64,000 nt of DNA. Source: CALODL01 sp942492115 (GTDB lineage: Bacteria; Planctomycetota; Phycisphaerae; UBA1845; CAIVHJ01). Every line of letters starts with the position of its first letter. The first letter of the stretch is position 1. The DNA lies in contig CALODL010000027.1 in assembly GCA_942492115.1 (NCBI GenBank), positions 310,001 to 374,000 of the forward strand, written 5' to 3'. The notes beneath the pieces were generated by a model. That model saw only the letters and a list, made by a program, of their open reading frames with translations. It made no database searches and was not told the origin of the DNA. Both the position numbers and the translations under genes were made by a program. Of this stretch, positions 42,027 to 52,400 are shown in pieces.

Positions 42027-42347
42027 TCAATGTTGTTTCGAATGTTCTGCAGGATCGCCCTCAGGCGACTGATAACGGGGTGCGATGGCCGTGTATGGCC
42101 GACCCAGCCAGCGATTGATCAAGATGACCTCGCCCATCGTATTGCCTTCGATACAGTGCCCCACCCATTGAAGTGCGTATCCGGCCACGAGCAGGACGGT
42201 CGGCCGCCACCATAGATCCCAGCGGGCATCGACCAGTTGGACGATGGCCAGGACAACGGCGGCGATCGTCAGGGGGATCCCGACCATGTGCAACGCGAAG
42301 CTGATCGGGTTTTGATGACGCAGTTTCCAGTTTGTCAGCCAGTCCAT
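42027..42347 (-). CDS. DUF962/Mpo1-like membrane protein
   Basis: 106 residues from the ATG at 42347; a long upstream frame is an artefact of the divergent gene. The start DWLTNWKLRHQNPISFALHMVGIPL carries the conserved family residues (H19, P24 region), and WVGHCIEGNTMGEVI..NRWLG holds the second conserved His. Members of DUF962/YGL010w (Mpo1) are small ER or plasma-membrane proteins; yeast Mpo1 is an Fe-dependent dioxygenase in fatty-acid alpha-oxidation, and the bacterial role is unproven. TATGAT lies 6 nt before the ATG. Confidence 0.8.
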   Translation of the reverse strand: MDWLTNWKLRHQNPISFALHMVGIPLTIAAVVLAIVQLVDARWDLWWRPTVLLVAGYALQWVGHCIEGNTMGEVILINRWLGRPYTAIAPRYQSPEGDPAEHSKQH

Positions 42348-42353
42348 TCCGGC

Positions 42354-42359
42354 ATCATA
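42354..42359 (-). promoter_or_regulatory. -10 box (TATGAT) 6 nt before the DUF962 start
   Basis: The complement of 42354-42359 reads TATGAT, separated from the start codon by GCCGGA, with no Shine-Dalgarno. This is one of six such arrangements in the window. Confidence 0.45.
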
Positions 42360-42546
42360 GCCGGAGATTCGGATGGAGTCCGCATGGGACCGGTCGATTG
42401 CAGTGAGGCAGGGCGAATGGTTCGGCCCACCGGCACCGTAATTGACGCGGTACGGACTAGGCACTAAGAAAAAGGCCTGGAATAGCATTCCAGGCGTCGC
42501 GAAGTACACGGATTGATCATTTCTGGATTCGCTCGAGGACAGAACA

Positions 42547-44478
42547 CTGAAACGCCTTCGCATCATCCCGATCGTTGCTGCTGTCGTGCTGGCCTGCTGG
42601 CAATGGGTCGATATGACCACGGCCCAGGACCCGCCGGCACAGGTCGAGGATGCCGTTTCGACGGCTGACGTTGAAGCAGGCGCAGAATCCGAGGACCCTG
42701 CGGCGACCGACGTGGTTCGCGAGGTCGTCGGCGATTCTCCGGCCCCTCCTGACAGCCAGGCGGCTTCAGCGGTCGGGGCAGCCCAAAAGTACAACTATTG
42801 GACATTGGCGCCCCCGGCAGTGGCCATTCTGCTGGCGGTCGCAACGCGTCAAGTCATTCCTTCGTTGCTCATCGCGGTTCTCGTAGGCAGCTACATGCTA
42901 CAGGGGGTGTCGGCGTTCCAGCCGCTCGAGGATGTGCAGGGCAGCCCGGGGATCATCCTGGGGTCACGGATCGCCGTCGAACAGTTCATCATCGGGACGT
43001 TCCAGGACGGGGGTCGGATCAAGACCATTCTATTTACGTTATTGATCGGCGCCCTTGTCGGGCTCATGGGCGCCAGTGGCGGCACCCGGGCGATGGTCGA
43101 CCGGGTGTCCTCGATGGCGTCGTCGCGGCGGCGCGGACAGAGTGTCGGGTGGTTGGCCGGGCTCGTCGTATTCTTCGACGACTATGCCAATACGATGATC
43201 GTCGGTCCCACGATGCTGCCCATCTGTGAGCGGCTGCGTATCTCACGCGAGAAACTGGCTTACATCGTCGATTCCACCGCAGCGCCCGTGTCATCGATCG
43301 CGCTCGTCGGAACGTGGGTGGGTGCGGAGATCGGGTTCATTCAGAGCGGCCTCGATCTGATTGCCGACCGTGCTCCGCAGGCCATTTCCAACGTTCAGGC
43401 CTACGAAGCCTTCTTCTATAGTATTCCCTACAGGTTTTATGCGATCTTCGCCTTGATGATGGTGTTGCTCGTGGCTTTGACTGGACGGGATTTCGGTCCC
43501 ATGCGCCGGGCCGAGCGGGACGCCGCGTTGGCGCCGGCCACCGAGTTGGCCGGCGATCCTGCCGAGCCGCATTCAGGCAAGCCGTGGTATGCCATACTGC
43601 CGCTGGGTTTGCTCGTTGTGGTCTCTCTGGGGCTGTTGATCTGGGGCGGTTGGGCGAATCTCGATCAGGCAGCCTATGACGGGGCGACGGATGTCCGTCA
43701 GAAGCTCGGAATGGTTCTGAACGGAGCCGACACGTACAACTCCATCTTATATGGTGCGCTCATTTCCACGGTGATCGCTTTTGTCGTCAGCATCGCTGCC
43801 AAGGCTCTACAGATGGGACGGGCCATGGAAGCGGTTGTCGAAGGCATGGGCCGCATGTTTCCCGCCCTCATCATTCTGGTTCTGGCCTGGGCATTATCGG
43901 ACCTCATGAAACATCTGGGTCTGGCCATCGTGGCCGAGAACTTCCTCGAGACCATCGAGTTCGATGCGGCCTGGCTACCGGTCACCGTGTTCCTGGCCTC
44001 GGCCGTCGTTTCATTCGCTATCGGTACGAGCTGGGGCACGATGGGGATTCTGTGTCCGGTGGTCGTGGTGGTGGCGGCGCGCCTCGTCGCCGATATCGAT
44101 GATCCCGATCAGGCGTTGCGATTCTTTTACGCCGCGGTCGGCAGCGTTCTTGCGGGATCGGTCTTCGGAGATCACTGCTCACCGATATCGGATACGACAG
44201 TGCTTTCTTCGATTGCCAGTGGTTGCAGTCTCGAACGGCATGTCTGGACTCAGTTGTGGTATGCGTTGACCGCCGCGGCGGTCGGAGTCGCCTGCGGAGA
44301 TGTGCTGTGCTTGCGCTATGGCAAGCCGTTGTGGATGGGGTTGCTGGCGGGTGCCGTGGTGTTGCTGGTGATCCTGCTGGTCATTGGACGTCGTCCACCG
44401 ACGGCGCCCCCGCCGGCCCCCGAGCGGACCTTCGATGAACCTCCGCCGCTTCCCGACATGGTACCCACGGACTCATGA
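42547..44478 (+). CDS. NhaC-family Na+/H+ antiporter-like protein
   Basis: About 643 residues if started at the CTG at 42547. That choice follows a GAGG and gives a clear signal sequence (KRLRIIPIVAAVVLACWQW). The annotated GTG at 42586 would cut this sequence in half. After an acidic linker (about 60 residues) come about 11-12 membrane helices with antiporter motifs: FTLLIGALVGLMGASGGTRA, VVFFDDYANTMIVGPTMLPI, VDSTAAPVSSIALVGTW and SFAIGTSWGTMGILCPVV, then SVFGDHCSPISDTTVLSS. These are hallmarks of the NhaC superfamily. A periplasmic N-terminal tail makes it unusual. It ends 3 bp from a convergent gene. Confidence 0.85.
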   Translation: MKRLRIIPIVAAVVLACWQWVDMTTAQDPPAQVEDAVSTADVEAGAESEDPAATDVVREVVGDSPAPPDSQAASAVGAAQKYNYWTLAPPAVAILLAVATRQVIPSLLIAVLVGSYMLQGVSAFQPLEDVQGSPGIILGSRIAVEQFIIGTFQDGGRIKTILFTLLIGALVGLMGASGGTRAMVDRVSSMASSRRRGQSVGWLAGLVVFFDDYANTMIVGPTMLPICERLRISREKLAYIVDSTAAPVSSIALVGTWVGAEIGFIQSGLDLIADRAPQAISNVQAYEAFFYSIPYRFYAIFALMMVLLVALTGRDFGPMRRAERDAALAPATELAGDPAEPHSGKPWYAILPLGLLVVVSLGLLIWGGWANLDQAAYDGATDVRQKLGMVLNGADTYNSILYGALISTVIAFVVSIAAKALQMGRAMEAVVEGMGRMFPALIILVLAWALSDLMKHLGLAIVAENFLETIEFDAAWLPVTVFLASAVVSFAIGTSWGTMGILCPVVVVVAARLVADIDDPDQALRFFYAAVGSVLAGSVFGDHCSPISDTTVLSSIASGCSLERHVWTQLWYALTAAAVGVACGDVLCLRYGKPLWMGLLAGAVVLLVILLVIGRRPPTAPPPAPERTFDEPPPLPDMVPTDS

Positions 44479-44481
44479 GTG

Positions 44482-45396
44482 TCAGTCATGTGTGCCTGGT
44501 TGTTCCGGGGTGGGCACGCGTTCGACCCATGAGTCGATTCGCTGGCTGATGTTCAGGGGTCCTATCAGGTTTTGAATGGTGGCACGAATCGTCATCCGCG
44601 AGGTCGCCGACAACAGGTGGCCGTGCGCCGTGTCCCAGACGATTTCACCAGCGAAGTCCGCGTCGTCCAATTGCAACGCTGAAGCCGCCGCGGGTGCCCG
44701 CATCGTTCCTCTCAAGCTGATATCCGCAGTCTTCTTGCGTGTGCTGATTTCTTCGATCCGGTAGCGGTTGTGCAGTTCGATATCGCCAAGGCCCATGCCC
44801 AGCGGGACGGTCGCCCGGTCGTCCCATGAACTGCGTCGCCGGGCAGGCTGTGGTGCATGCGCGGTGACGAAGAACGGTAATTGCTGAAACATCTGTTCGG
44901 AAAAGAAGCCCTCGGCCATCGGTCGCAAGGCCGAGGCCGATTCGAATTGCGGGCGGCCCGTGACCTCCAGCACACGCCCGTGCCCATCGATTCGGAGGGT
45001 CATGGGATGGTCGAGCAGCGGTTCGAACAAGGTGGAGAGTGGCGATGCCGACGCCCCTGCTGCGCCGGAATCGTAATCAATGCGATCTGTAAGGCCTGGA
45101 ATGGGCGCGGTGGACCGGATCGCAAACCGCTCGAGCGTCCAGACGAGCGTGGTTCCTTCGATCGCGTCTGCCCGGACAATGTCCAGCGTCATGAGCGCTT
45201 CGGTTTGCAGAGTGACGGGCGCGGACGGCACGTCCGGGCTGGACATCCCTGCGCTACGATGTTCGATCGTTGACCCGCTGTGATAGCGGATGACCTGACC
45301 AGCAACGAAGGTTGGCCGCAGGTCGAGTCCCCGGCCGGCCAATGGACCATTGAGGCCTGCCAGGCAGGCGGTGACGATCATGAAGTTGACGTACAT
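44482..45396 (-). CDS. Secreted protein of unknown function (DUF6263-like)
   Basis: 304 residues with GGGAG before the ATG. The signal peptide is YVNFMIVTACLAGLNGPLAG. The mature protein begins DLRPTFVAGQVIRYHSGS and alternates beta-strands: MTLDIVRADAIEGTTLVWTLERFAI, HPMTLRIDGHGRVLEVTG, GEIVWDTAHGHLLSATSRMT. The theme 'converted RY..' followed by paired long strands resembles the DUF6263 family common in planctomycetes. No catalytic residues can be named. It is divergent from the alpha/beta-hydrolase at 45449. Confidence 0.65.
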   Translation of the reverse strand: MYVNFMIVTACLAGLNGPLAGRGLDLRPTFVAGQVIRYHSGSTIEHRSAGMSSPDVPSAPVTLQTEALMTLDIVRADAIEGTTLVWTLERFAIRSTAPIPGLTDRIDYDSGAAGASASPLSTLFEPLLDHPMTLRIDGHGRVLEVTGRPQFESASALRPMAEGFFSEQMFQQLPFFVTAHAPQPARRRSSWDDRATVPLGMGLGDIELHNRYRIEEISTRKKTADISLRGTMRAPAAASALQLDDADFAGEIVWDTAHGHLLSATSRMTIRATIQNLIGPLNISQRIDSWVERVPTPEQPGTHD

Positions 45397-45448
45397 GCTG
45401 CTCCCATGATAACCAAAGCGCGAATCGGAGGCCTGGCGGAGTTGGAAC

Positions 45449-46288
45449 TTGCCATCTTACGACGAAACCCACATCCAGCTCGATGACGGCTACCGGGCAT
45501 ATGCCCGCTGGTGGCCCGTGGAGCGGCCACGTGGTGCCGTTCTGTATCTGCACGGTATCCAGTCCCATTGCGGGTGGTACGAGGACTCTGCCCGTCGTCT
45601 CCAGGCTGCCGGCTTTGCAGTGCTGCAGCCCGATCGCCGCGGCAGCGGGCGCAACGATGGTGCGCGCGGGCACGCGGCCTCGGGGCAGCAGTTAGTTGCC
45701 GATGGCCTGTGCTGTGGACGCCGCCTGATGGAGTACGCCTCGACCGCCGGTTACCACCTTCTGGGCGTCAGCTGGGGTGGCAAGTTGGCGTGTGCGCTGT
45801 ACATGCATGCGCCGGCGCCAATAGCCAGCCTGCAACTTGCCTGCCCGGGGCTCTTTCCGCTGGTGGACGTGAGCCGCCGCATGAAAGTCCGCATCGGTCT
45901 GTCATGTGTCACGGGTGGACGAACGCTCTACGACATTCCGCTCAACGACCCGACCCTGTTCACGTCGCAGGCCGAATGGCAGGCGTTTCTCGAACGCGAC
46001 ACGTTACGACTGCATCAGGTTTCGGCATCATTCCTTCTGGCCAGCCGCCGACTGGACCACCGTCTGCGCGGTTTCGGAGGCATGCCGCCGGTGCCGGTGG
46101 CACTGTTCGTGGCCGGCCGGGATCAGATCATCGATTCGGTCAGAACGGCGCAGTACTTTCGGGGCATGGACTGGCCGTGGACCCGCATCATCAACTATCC
46201 CGCCGGCGAGCATACCCTCGAATTCGACGTCGCCCGTGAAAGCTATTTCGATGATCTGGTGGATAGCCTGGAGGCCGCCGCTGTGTGA
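45449..46288 (+). CDS. Alpha/beta-hydrolase (serine aminopeptidase S33/lysophospholipase-like)
   Basis: 279 residues from a TTG start with GGAG 8 nt upstream. The core motifs are VLYLHGIQSHCGWYE (oxyanion), RRGSGRNDGARGHA (the HGxSxG-like cap region of monoacylglycerol-lipase relatives), the nucleophile S108 in LLGVSWGG, the acid D in LFVAGRDQIID and the His in GEHTLEF. It has no signal peptide and is therefore cytosolic. The substrate is unknown. Confidence 0.85.
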   Translation: MPSYDETHIQLDDGYRAYARWWPVERPRGAVLYLHGIQSHCGWYEDSARRLQAAGFAVLQPDRRGSGRNDGARGHAASGQQLVADGLCCGRRLMEYASTAGYHLLGVSWGGKLACALYMHAPAPIASLQLACPGLFPLVDVSRRMKVRIGLSCVTGGRTLYDIPLNDPTLFTSQAEWQAFLERDTLRLHQVSASFLLASRRLDHRLRGFGGMPPVPVALFVAGRDQIIDSVRTAQYFRGMDWPWTRIINYPAGEHTLEFDVARESYFDDLVDSLEAAAV

Positions 46289-46385
46289 AATAGTACTTGG
46301 GTTCCTTGGTGTTATAGCGTGCGCTGGCCTCCGTGCGACCCGACATGGCGTTGCATTTGGTCCGTCAGGCATCGATACTTCCCGC

Positions 46386-47156
46386 ATGTCCAGTTCCGAA
46401 CAGGAATCCAATCGCCTGGTGGTTCGCAAGCAGCTCGAATTCGATCAATTGATCGGTGTCGAGGAGATTTCAATGGCCCGTTCGACCTCGAAGAAGCTCG
46501 GTACGGCTAAATCGTCGACATCTTCGGCTGCATCCGTCGATTCCAGCACTGTTGTCGAACGGAAGGCCACCCTCGAAGTGATCGATGCGTCGGAGGTCAA
46601 GTCATGCCGGAAGTGCCAGCTCTGTGAAACACGGACCCACACTGTCTTCGGGCAGGGCGCCGCCGACGCCCGGCTGGTGTTCGTTGGGGAGGCGCCAGGC
46701 TACGATGAGGATCAAAGCGGCCTGGCGTTCGTGGGACGCGCCGGTCAGCTCTTGACCAAGATGATCGATGCCATGGGACTCTCGCGCGAGGACGTGTTCA
46801 TCTGCAACGTGCTGAAGTGCAGGCCTCCCAACAACCGCAACCCGACGCAGGCCGAGATCGTGGCCTGTTCACCCTATCTATTCCGCCAGCTCCAGATCCT
46901 GCAGCCGCAGGTCATTTGTACGCTGGGTGCCCCGGCTTCACAAACGCTTCTCGCGACTTCCGAGAGTATCGGGCGGCTGCGCGGACGGTTCCACGATTTC
47001 TATATTTCGGGTACCGCTGGAGACGGGACGGCAGTGCCGCTCATGCCGACCTATCATCCGGCGTACCTGCTGCGCGCCCCGGGCGAGAAGAGTAAGGCCT
47101 GGGCGGACTTACAGCTTATCATGCAGAAAATGGGGCTCCCCACCAAGAAGGCGTGA
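46386..47156 (+). CDS. Uracil-DNA glycosylase, family 4 (iron-sulfur type)
   Basis: 256 residues. The first about 65 residues are a low-complexity Ser/Ala/Lys-rich extension. The catalytic domain has motif A GEAPGYDED, the FVGRAGQLL loop and a C-terminal MPTYHPAYLL containing the catalytic-loop His. The 4Fe-4S cysteines are C74 and C77 (SCRKC), C145 (LKCRPPNNRNP) and C161 (VACSPY). This matches the thermophile/planctomycete family 4 enzymes that remove uracil from DNA. GATACT lies 6 nt before the ATG, with a TTGCAT 17 bp upstream of it. Confidence 0.92.
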   Translation: MSSSEQESNRLVVRKQLEFDQLIGVEEISMARSTSKKLGTAKSSTSSAASVDSSTVVERKATLEVIDASEVKSCRKCQLCETRTHTVFGQGAADARLVFVGEAPGYDEDQSGLAFVGRAGQLLTKMIDAMGLSREDVFICNVLKCRPPNNRNPTQAEIVACSPYLFRQLQILQPQVICTLGAPASQTLLATSESIGRLRGRFHDFYISGTAGDGTAVPLMPTYHPAYLLRAPGEKSKAWADLQLIMQKMGLPTKKA

Positions 47157-47406
47157 GGTCGGTGGAAGCACGTTGACAGTCGGCGTAAGGCACTTCTACA
47201 ATTAGCTGTTGAAGGGTGCTTCGACCGTCGAGGGACAACCACATCAAACCTCACGGTGGCCTCTTTTTCAGATCAAGTACCGCATCGTACAGATTCTCGC
47301 ACCGGTCTTATTTGCGAGGTCTGTCGTACACTTCCGCCGTGCAGAATATCTCAATGAGGTACTGGACGACCCGGAAATCGGTTCCATATCGCGTGAGAAT
47401 AACACA

Positions 47407-49080
47407 GTGCCGACGCTGCATGTCCTACAAGGCCCGGATAAGGGCAAGACCTTCTCGACCGGTAGCACCCGGGCACTGCTGGGACGCGCATCCGACGATA
47501 TTCCCCTGAGCGACAGCTCGATTTCCCGCCGCCATGCTGCCCTCGTTCCCGAGAACGGCCACTGGATGCTCCTCGATCTCAAGAGTGCCAACGGAACATA
47601 CATCAATGGGTTGCGCATGGAGCACCCGACGATGATGAAGCATGGTGATCAGATTCGCCTTGGCACGACGCTGATGGTTTTTGGCGGAGACCAGATGTCC
47701 GATGGCGGCCGGCCGTTCATTCGGGAGGCCGTTGAGCTCGATGACCATGGCAATTTCGTCGACTCGTCCGTGATCGAATCGATTCCCAGTAACGAGGACA
47801 GTCTCATCCTGGCCGCGCCCGAGACTGCCGAGGCCGTGCGTGCCTGGCGAATCATGTATCAGTTGACCGAGGCAATCGGTGCGGTCAGTGCGCCGGACGA
47901 ACTGCTCAAACGTGTCATTGACCTACTGTTCGAACACATGCAGGTGGATCGCGGCGTGATCATGGTCATCGACGATGACGGTGCCACACTGACACCCAAA
48001 GCGATTCGTTCGCGCGTGCAGGGAAATGAGGACGAGATCCCCGTGTCGCGTACGATCATCAACCACGTCATGCGGCGTTGCGAGGGAGTGTTGTGCAGCA
48101 ACGCAATGGCGGACCAGCGATTCGAGAGCGAACTGACCATGGACAAAGGCGATGACAGCATTCACCGCTACGGGCTGTCTTCGGTCATTTGTGTCCCGAT
48201 CATGGTGCACCGGCGGATACACGGAATCATCCAGATCGATTCAGCGATGGCCAGCCACACCTACTCCATTGAACAGTTACGTCTGGCAACTGCCATCGGG
48301 CACATGACCGGAATGGCGATCGAGAATGCCAAGCTCGTCCAGGCCCGCCTGCAGAACGAACGCCTTGCCGCGGCGGGCGAGACCGTCGCCTTCCTTTCGC
48401 ATTACATCAAGAACATCCTGCAAGGCATGCGCAGCGGTGCAGATGTTGTTGAACTTGGATTGAAGAGAGAGGCGCTCGATACCATCCAGCAGGGATGGTC
48501 CATACTGGATCGCGGCCTGGAGAAGATCTTTACCTTGACTACCAACATGTTGACTTTCAGCAAGGACCGCGAACCGGACATCGAACTGGCGCAGTTCAAT
48601 GCCATCGTTCAGGAGGCCGTCGATCTGGCGCAGCGTCATGCCGATATGAAGAACGTCATGCTGCTGACCGATCTCGAGGATATTCCACCCGTGCCGGTCG
48701 ACACGAACGGGGTCCATCAGGTGGCGCTCAACCTGGTGAACAATGCCATCGATGCCTGCGCGGAGGATTCCGGCCGCGTGATCGTCCGCAGCCACTACGA
48801 AGAAGAGGCCGAAGAAGTCATCTTGACGATCGAGGACAACGGTGCGGGTATCCCGCAGGACAAGTTGGCCGGGATTTTCGATGTCTTCGAGTCGACCAAG
48901 GGGCAGGGCGGCACTGGCCTGGGGCTTGCTGCTGCACGCAAGATCATCGACGAACACAACGGTCGCTTGACCGTCAGTTCACGCCCGGGCGAAGGTACTA
49001 CTTTTCGTGCTCACTTCCCCACCAATGTCAAGCTCGGTAGCGACGAGACCCACGCCGGTTCGCCACCCACTACAAGTTAA
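47407..49080 (+). CDS. FHA-GAF sensor histidine kinase
   Basis: 557 residues from the GTG at 47407, where the sequence becomes PTLHVLQGPDKGKTF, the standard opening of such FHA proteins; upstream in-frame sequence looks non-coding. The FHA domain (about 5-95) has LLGRASDDIPLSDSSISRRHA and SANGTYING. A GAF domain (about 160-310) contains VDRGVIMVIDDDG and SVICVPIMVHRRIHGIIQIDS. The kinase part has FLSHYIKNILQGMRSGADVV (candidate phospho-His), NLVNNAIDACAEDS (N box), DNGAGIPQDKL (G1) and GGTGLGLAAARKI (G2). It should sense phosphothreonine-bearing partners, and no partner regulator is encoded nearby. Confidence 0.88.
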   Translation: MPTLHVLQGPDKGKTFSTGSTRALLGRASDDIPLSDSSISRRHAALVPENGHWMLLDLKSANGTYINGLRMEHPTMMKHGDQIRLGTTLMVFGGDQMSDGGRPFIREAVELDDHGNFVDSSVIESIPSNEDSLILAAPETAEAVRAWRIMYQLTEAIGAVSAPDELLKRVIDLLFEHMQVDRGVIMVIDDDGATLTPKAIRSRVQGNEDEIPVSRTIINHVMRRCEGVLCSNAMADQRFESELTMDKGDDSIHRYGLSSVICVPIMVHRRIHGIIQIDSAMASHTYSIEQLRLATAIGHMTGMAIENAKLVQARLQNERLAAAGETVAFLSHYIKNILQGMRSGADVVELGLKREALDTIQQGWSILDRGLEKIFTLTTNMLTFSKDREPDIELAQFNAIVQEAVDLAQRHADMKNVMLLTDLEDIPPVPVDTNGVHQVALNLVNNAIDACAEDSGRVIVRSHYEEEAEEVILTIEDNGAGIPQDKLAGIFDVFESTKGQGGTGLGLAAARKIIDEHNGRLTVSSRPGEGTTFRAHFPTNVKLGSDETHAGSPPTTS

Positions 49081-49486
49081 TCATCTGCATTGTCGAAGCA
49101 ACTGAAGTCCGCATGCACTTCCGGTCCGTGTTTGTTCTACTCACTCTGTGCGCAGGCGATCCAACCACATATTTTGATCCAGACGCAATGACCGTGCCGG
49201 GTTACACCACGCGATCCGCACGCGATACGTAATTTGGATTACGCTTGCAATTTCGGATCGTGTCCAGCCCCGGTCTGTGGCCTTTTCCACTTGTGAGCGT
49301 TTGTGATCCGTGTCGCATGCGGTATCCTATTGATCTGCATGAGCAGATCTCTGCATTGTCACGACAATGCTGATTCGGGGGAGCAATTCAACGCGTGTTG
49401 CACGTCATCTTCGTGTCTCACGAGGCTGATTCGGCGCGGTGCGCAGGTCGCACGGTGCCGTTCTGGCACATGCCGGGAGAGAGACT
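49081..49486 (+). promoter_or_regulatory. Upstream region of the giant Cys-rich gene
   Basis: 406 bp without a gene. A possible promoter for the giant gene is TTGTGA (49301-49306), a 16-bp spacer and TATCCT (49323-49328), about 160 bp before its TTG start. The ribosome site GGGAGAGAG precedes that start by about 6 nt. No hairpin terminator for the FHA kinase stands out. Confidence 0.35.
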
Positions 49487-52400
49487 TTGAATACACTCGA
49501 GTTTTGCCGTCGCGCAGCCACTGGATGCGTGTGGTGTGTGCTGGCGTGTCTGGCCGCGGCTCCACGCGTCGCTGATGGTCAGGCGGTTCCCCGAATGGAG
49601 AGCGGCTGGGTGGACGTGGGTGGAGCACCTGCGACGATCATTCTAGCGCAGGCCTATGTCAGTCCCGTCGTCGTCTGTACGGTCAATTATGCGAACAATA
49701 CGGTCCCAGTGGTCGCGCGCGTCGGTCAGGTGACTGCGACCAGCTTCGACGTTCGTCTGCAGAACCCCTCCGCCGGCGCGGTGGCCGTCGACCGTGTGCA
49801 TTATTGGGTCGTTGAAGAAGGCGCCTGGACCGTGGATGGGGTGCTCATCGAAGCACATACCTATCTGTCTACGGTCACTGCTGAAAACAATGATTGGGTC
49901 GGTATGCCTCAGGCCTACGACCACGTGTACACCAGCCCGGTCGTGCTCGGCCAGGTGATGTCGGAAAACGATCCGGCATGGTCGGTATTCTGGTGCCAGG
50001 GGAATGCTCGATCCAACCCGCCATCTGCCACGACGCTGTTGACCGGCAAGACGGTGTGCGAAGACTCGAATACCACACGGGCACCCGAAACGGTCGGATT
50101 CATCGTCATCGAAGCCGGACACGGAAACATTGCCGGAGTCGAATTCGAGGCGGGTCTTACCGCTGACGTGATTGCGGGCGTTGGCAACAGCCCGCCCTAC
50201 GCGGCGGCTCTGGTCGGGTCGTTTGCCGAGTCTCCCAAGATCGTGTTGGCCACGATGGCCGGCGTCGATGGCGGCAACGGTGGATGGGCATACACTCACG
50301 GTCAACAGTGGGCCAGTGCTGAGTCGCTGTTTCTGAGTATCGACGAGGATCAGATCGCGGATCTCGAACGCAATCATACGACAGAGCAGGTCGGAACTGT
50401 GGCGTTTGCAGATGTCGTTGTCTTTCCGGCCGCGCAGCCTTGCACAACGGATGGCGAGTGTGACGATAGCGTGTACTGCAACGGCTTGGAGCAGTGTATC
50501 GCCGGTGTGTGTGCTCAGGGCCCCGCAGTCATGTGTGATGACGGTGTGTCCTGCACGCTCGATTCATGCGTCGAGTCGGTGCAGGCGTGCGCTCATGTTC
50601 CTGATGGCACTGCGTGTGACAATTCAATATTTTGCGATGGTGTCGAGACCTGCGATCCCGTTCTCGGCTGTGTCGCCGGAATACCGGTGACCTGTGACGA
50701 TGGTCTGGTGTGCACTACGGATAGTTGTAATGAGGTCACTGACACCTGCGACCACGCCGATGACGATGTCCACTGCGACGATGGGCTATTCTGTACAGGT
50801 GTCGAGACGTGCCAGAGCGGTGCGTGCGTCACAGGAGTGCCCCCATGTGCAATTGAATTGTGCAACGAGTCCACAGAAACGTGTCTCGAGTGCCTGGTGG
50901 ATGCTGATTGTTCGGATGGGCTGTTCTGCAACGGCATTGAGACGTGTGTAGCGGATGTATGCGTGGCGGGTGCCGATCCGTGCCCCGGGCAATCCTGTGC
51001 CGAGGCGAGCGCTACGTGCGTGGCCAGCCCCACTGCCCGTCTCGAGAGCGGCAGGGTCCTCGTAGGAGAGGTGCACACGACAGTGGCGCTGGGGCAGAGC
51101 TATTTCAATCCTGTTGTCGTGTGTTCGGCAAACCGCGCGACCAACGCAGTGCCCGTCGTGGCACGTGTCAGCAACATAACAGCCGACAGTTTCGACGTAC
51201 GACTGCAAAACCCATCGGGCAATGCCGTCAGCGCCGAGACCGTCAGTTACCTGGTCGTCGAGGCCGGCGCGTGGATCATCGACGGCCGCGCCATTGAGGC
51301 TCAGACCTACTTGTCGACGGTGACCGACACCAGGAACACATGGGTTGGTCAATCCCAGAGCTATCTGCACAACTATGCCGATCCGGTTGTTGTAGGTCAG
51401 GTCATGACCGAGAACGATGCCGGGTGGTCGGTGTTCTGGTGCCAGGGATCGTCGCGATTGAATCCGCCTTCGTCGACAGCGCTGGTCACCGGCAAGATGG
51501 TCGGTGAGGATCCGGATACCGTTCGCGCTGACGAGCGCATCGGTTTCATTGTCTTTGAGACAGGCCATGGCGTCATGGGGGATGTGGAGTTCGAAGCGAT
51601 CCTGGGCGGTGATACCGTTCGCGGCCCCGACAACGGGCCACCGTTCACTTACACGTTTGCGACGCCGTTTGCGACGACGCCCGAGACGGTGGTCGCTTCG
51701 ATGGCGGGTATGGATGGCAATAACGGCGGGTGGAGCCTGACCGACGGGGCGTCTCCCCTGACCGCGACTACAGTCGATCTGGTCATCGACGAAGATCAGG
51801 TGTTGGATGCCGAGCGCAGCCATACGCATGAACAAGTCAGCGTAATCGCTTTTGAACGCGACGTGTCGTGGCCACTTCCAGAGTGCGCTGCCGATGCGAC
51901 CTGCGATGACGGTGTGTTCTGTAATGGGGTCGAAGTGTGTCTTGCGGGATTCTGCCAGCCCGGCCCGGCGGTGGTGTGTGATGATGCCATTGCGTGCACC
52001 AACGATGTATGTGACATCGTGACCGATGCGTGCCAACACACGCCGGCCAATGCGCTTTGCGATAACGGTGTGTTCTGTGATGGTCTCGAGATATGCGATC
52101 CGGCCGTCGGATGCGTGGGTGGCCTGTTGCCCTGTCCATTGTTGTGCGATGAGAACACAGATGATTGCGTCGAGTGTCTGGCGAATGCGGACTGCGACAA
52201 CGGCGTATTCTGTGACGGTCTCGAGACGTGTGTGGGCGGGACATGCCTGAGCGGGACAGTACATGATTGCGACGACGGCATTGAATGCACGAATGATGTG
52301 TGTGACGAGATCGTGGATGGGTGCAAGCACATTCCCGATAATGCATTGTGCGACAATGGGGTGTTCTGTGACGGCGCAGAAACCTGTGCGGTCATCAGTG

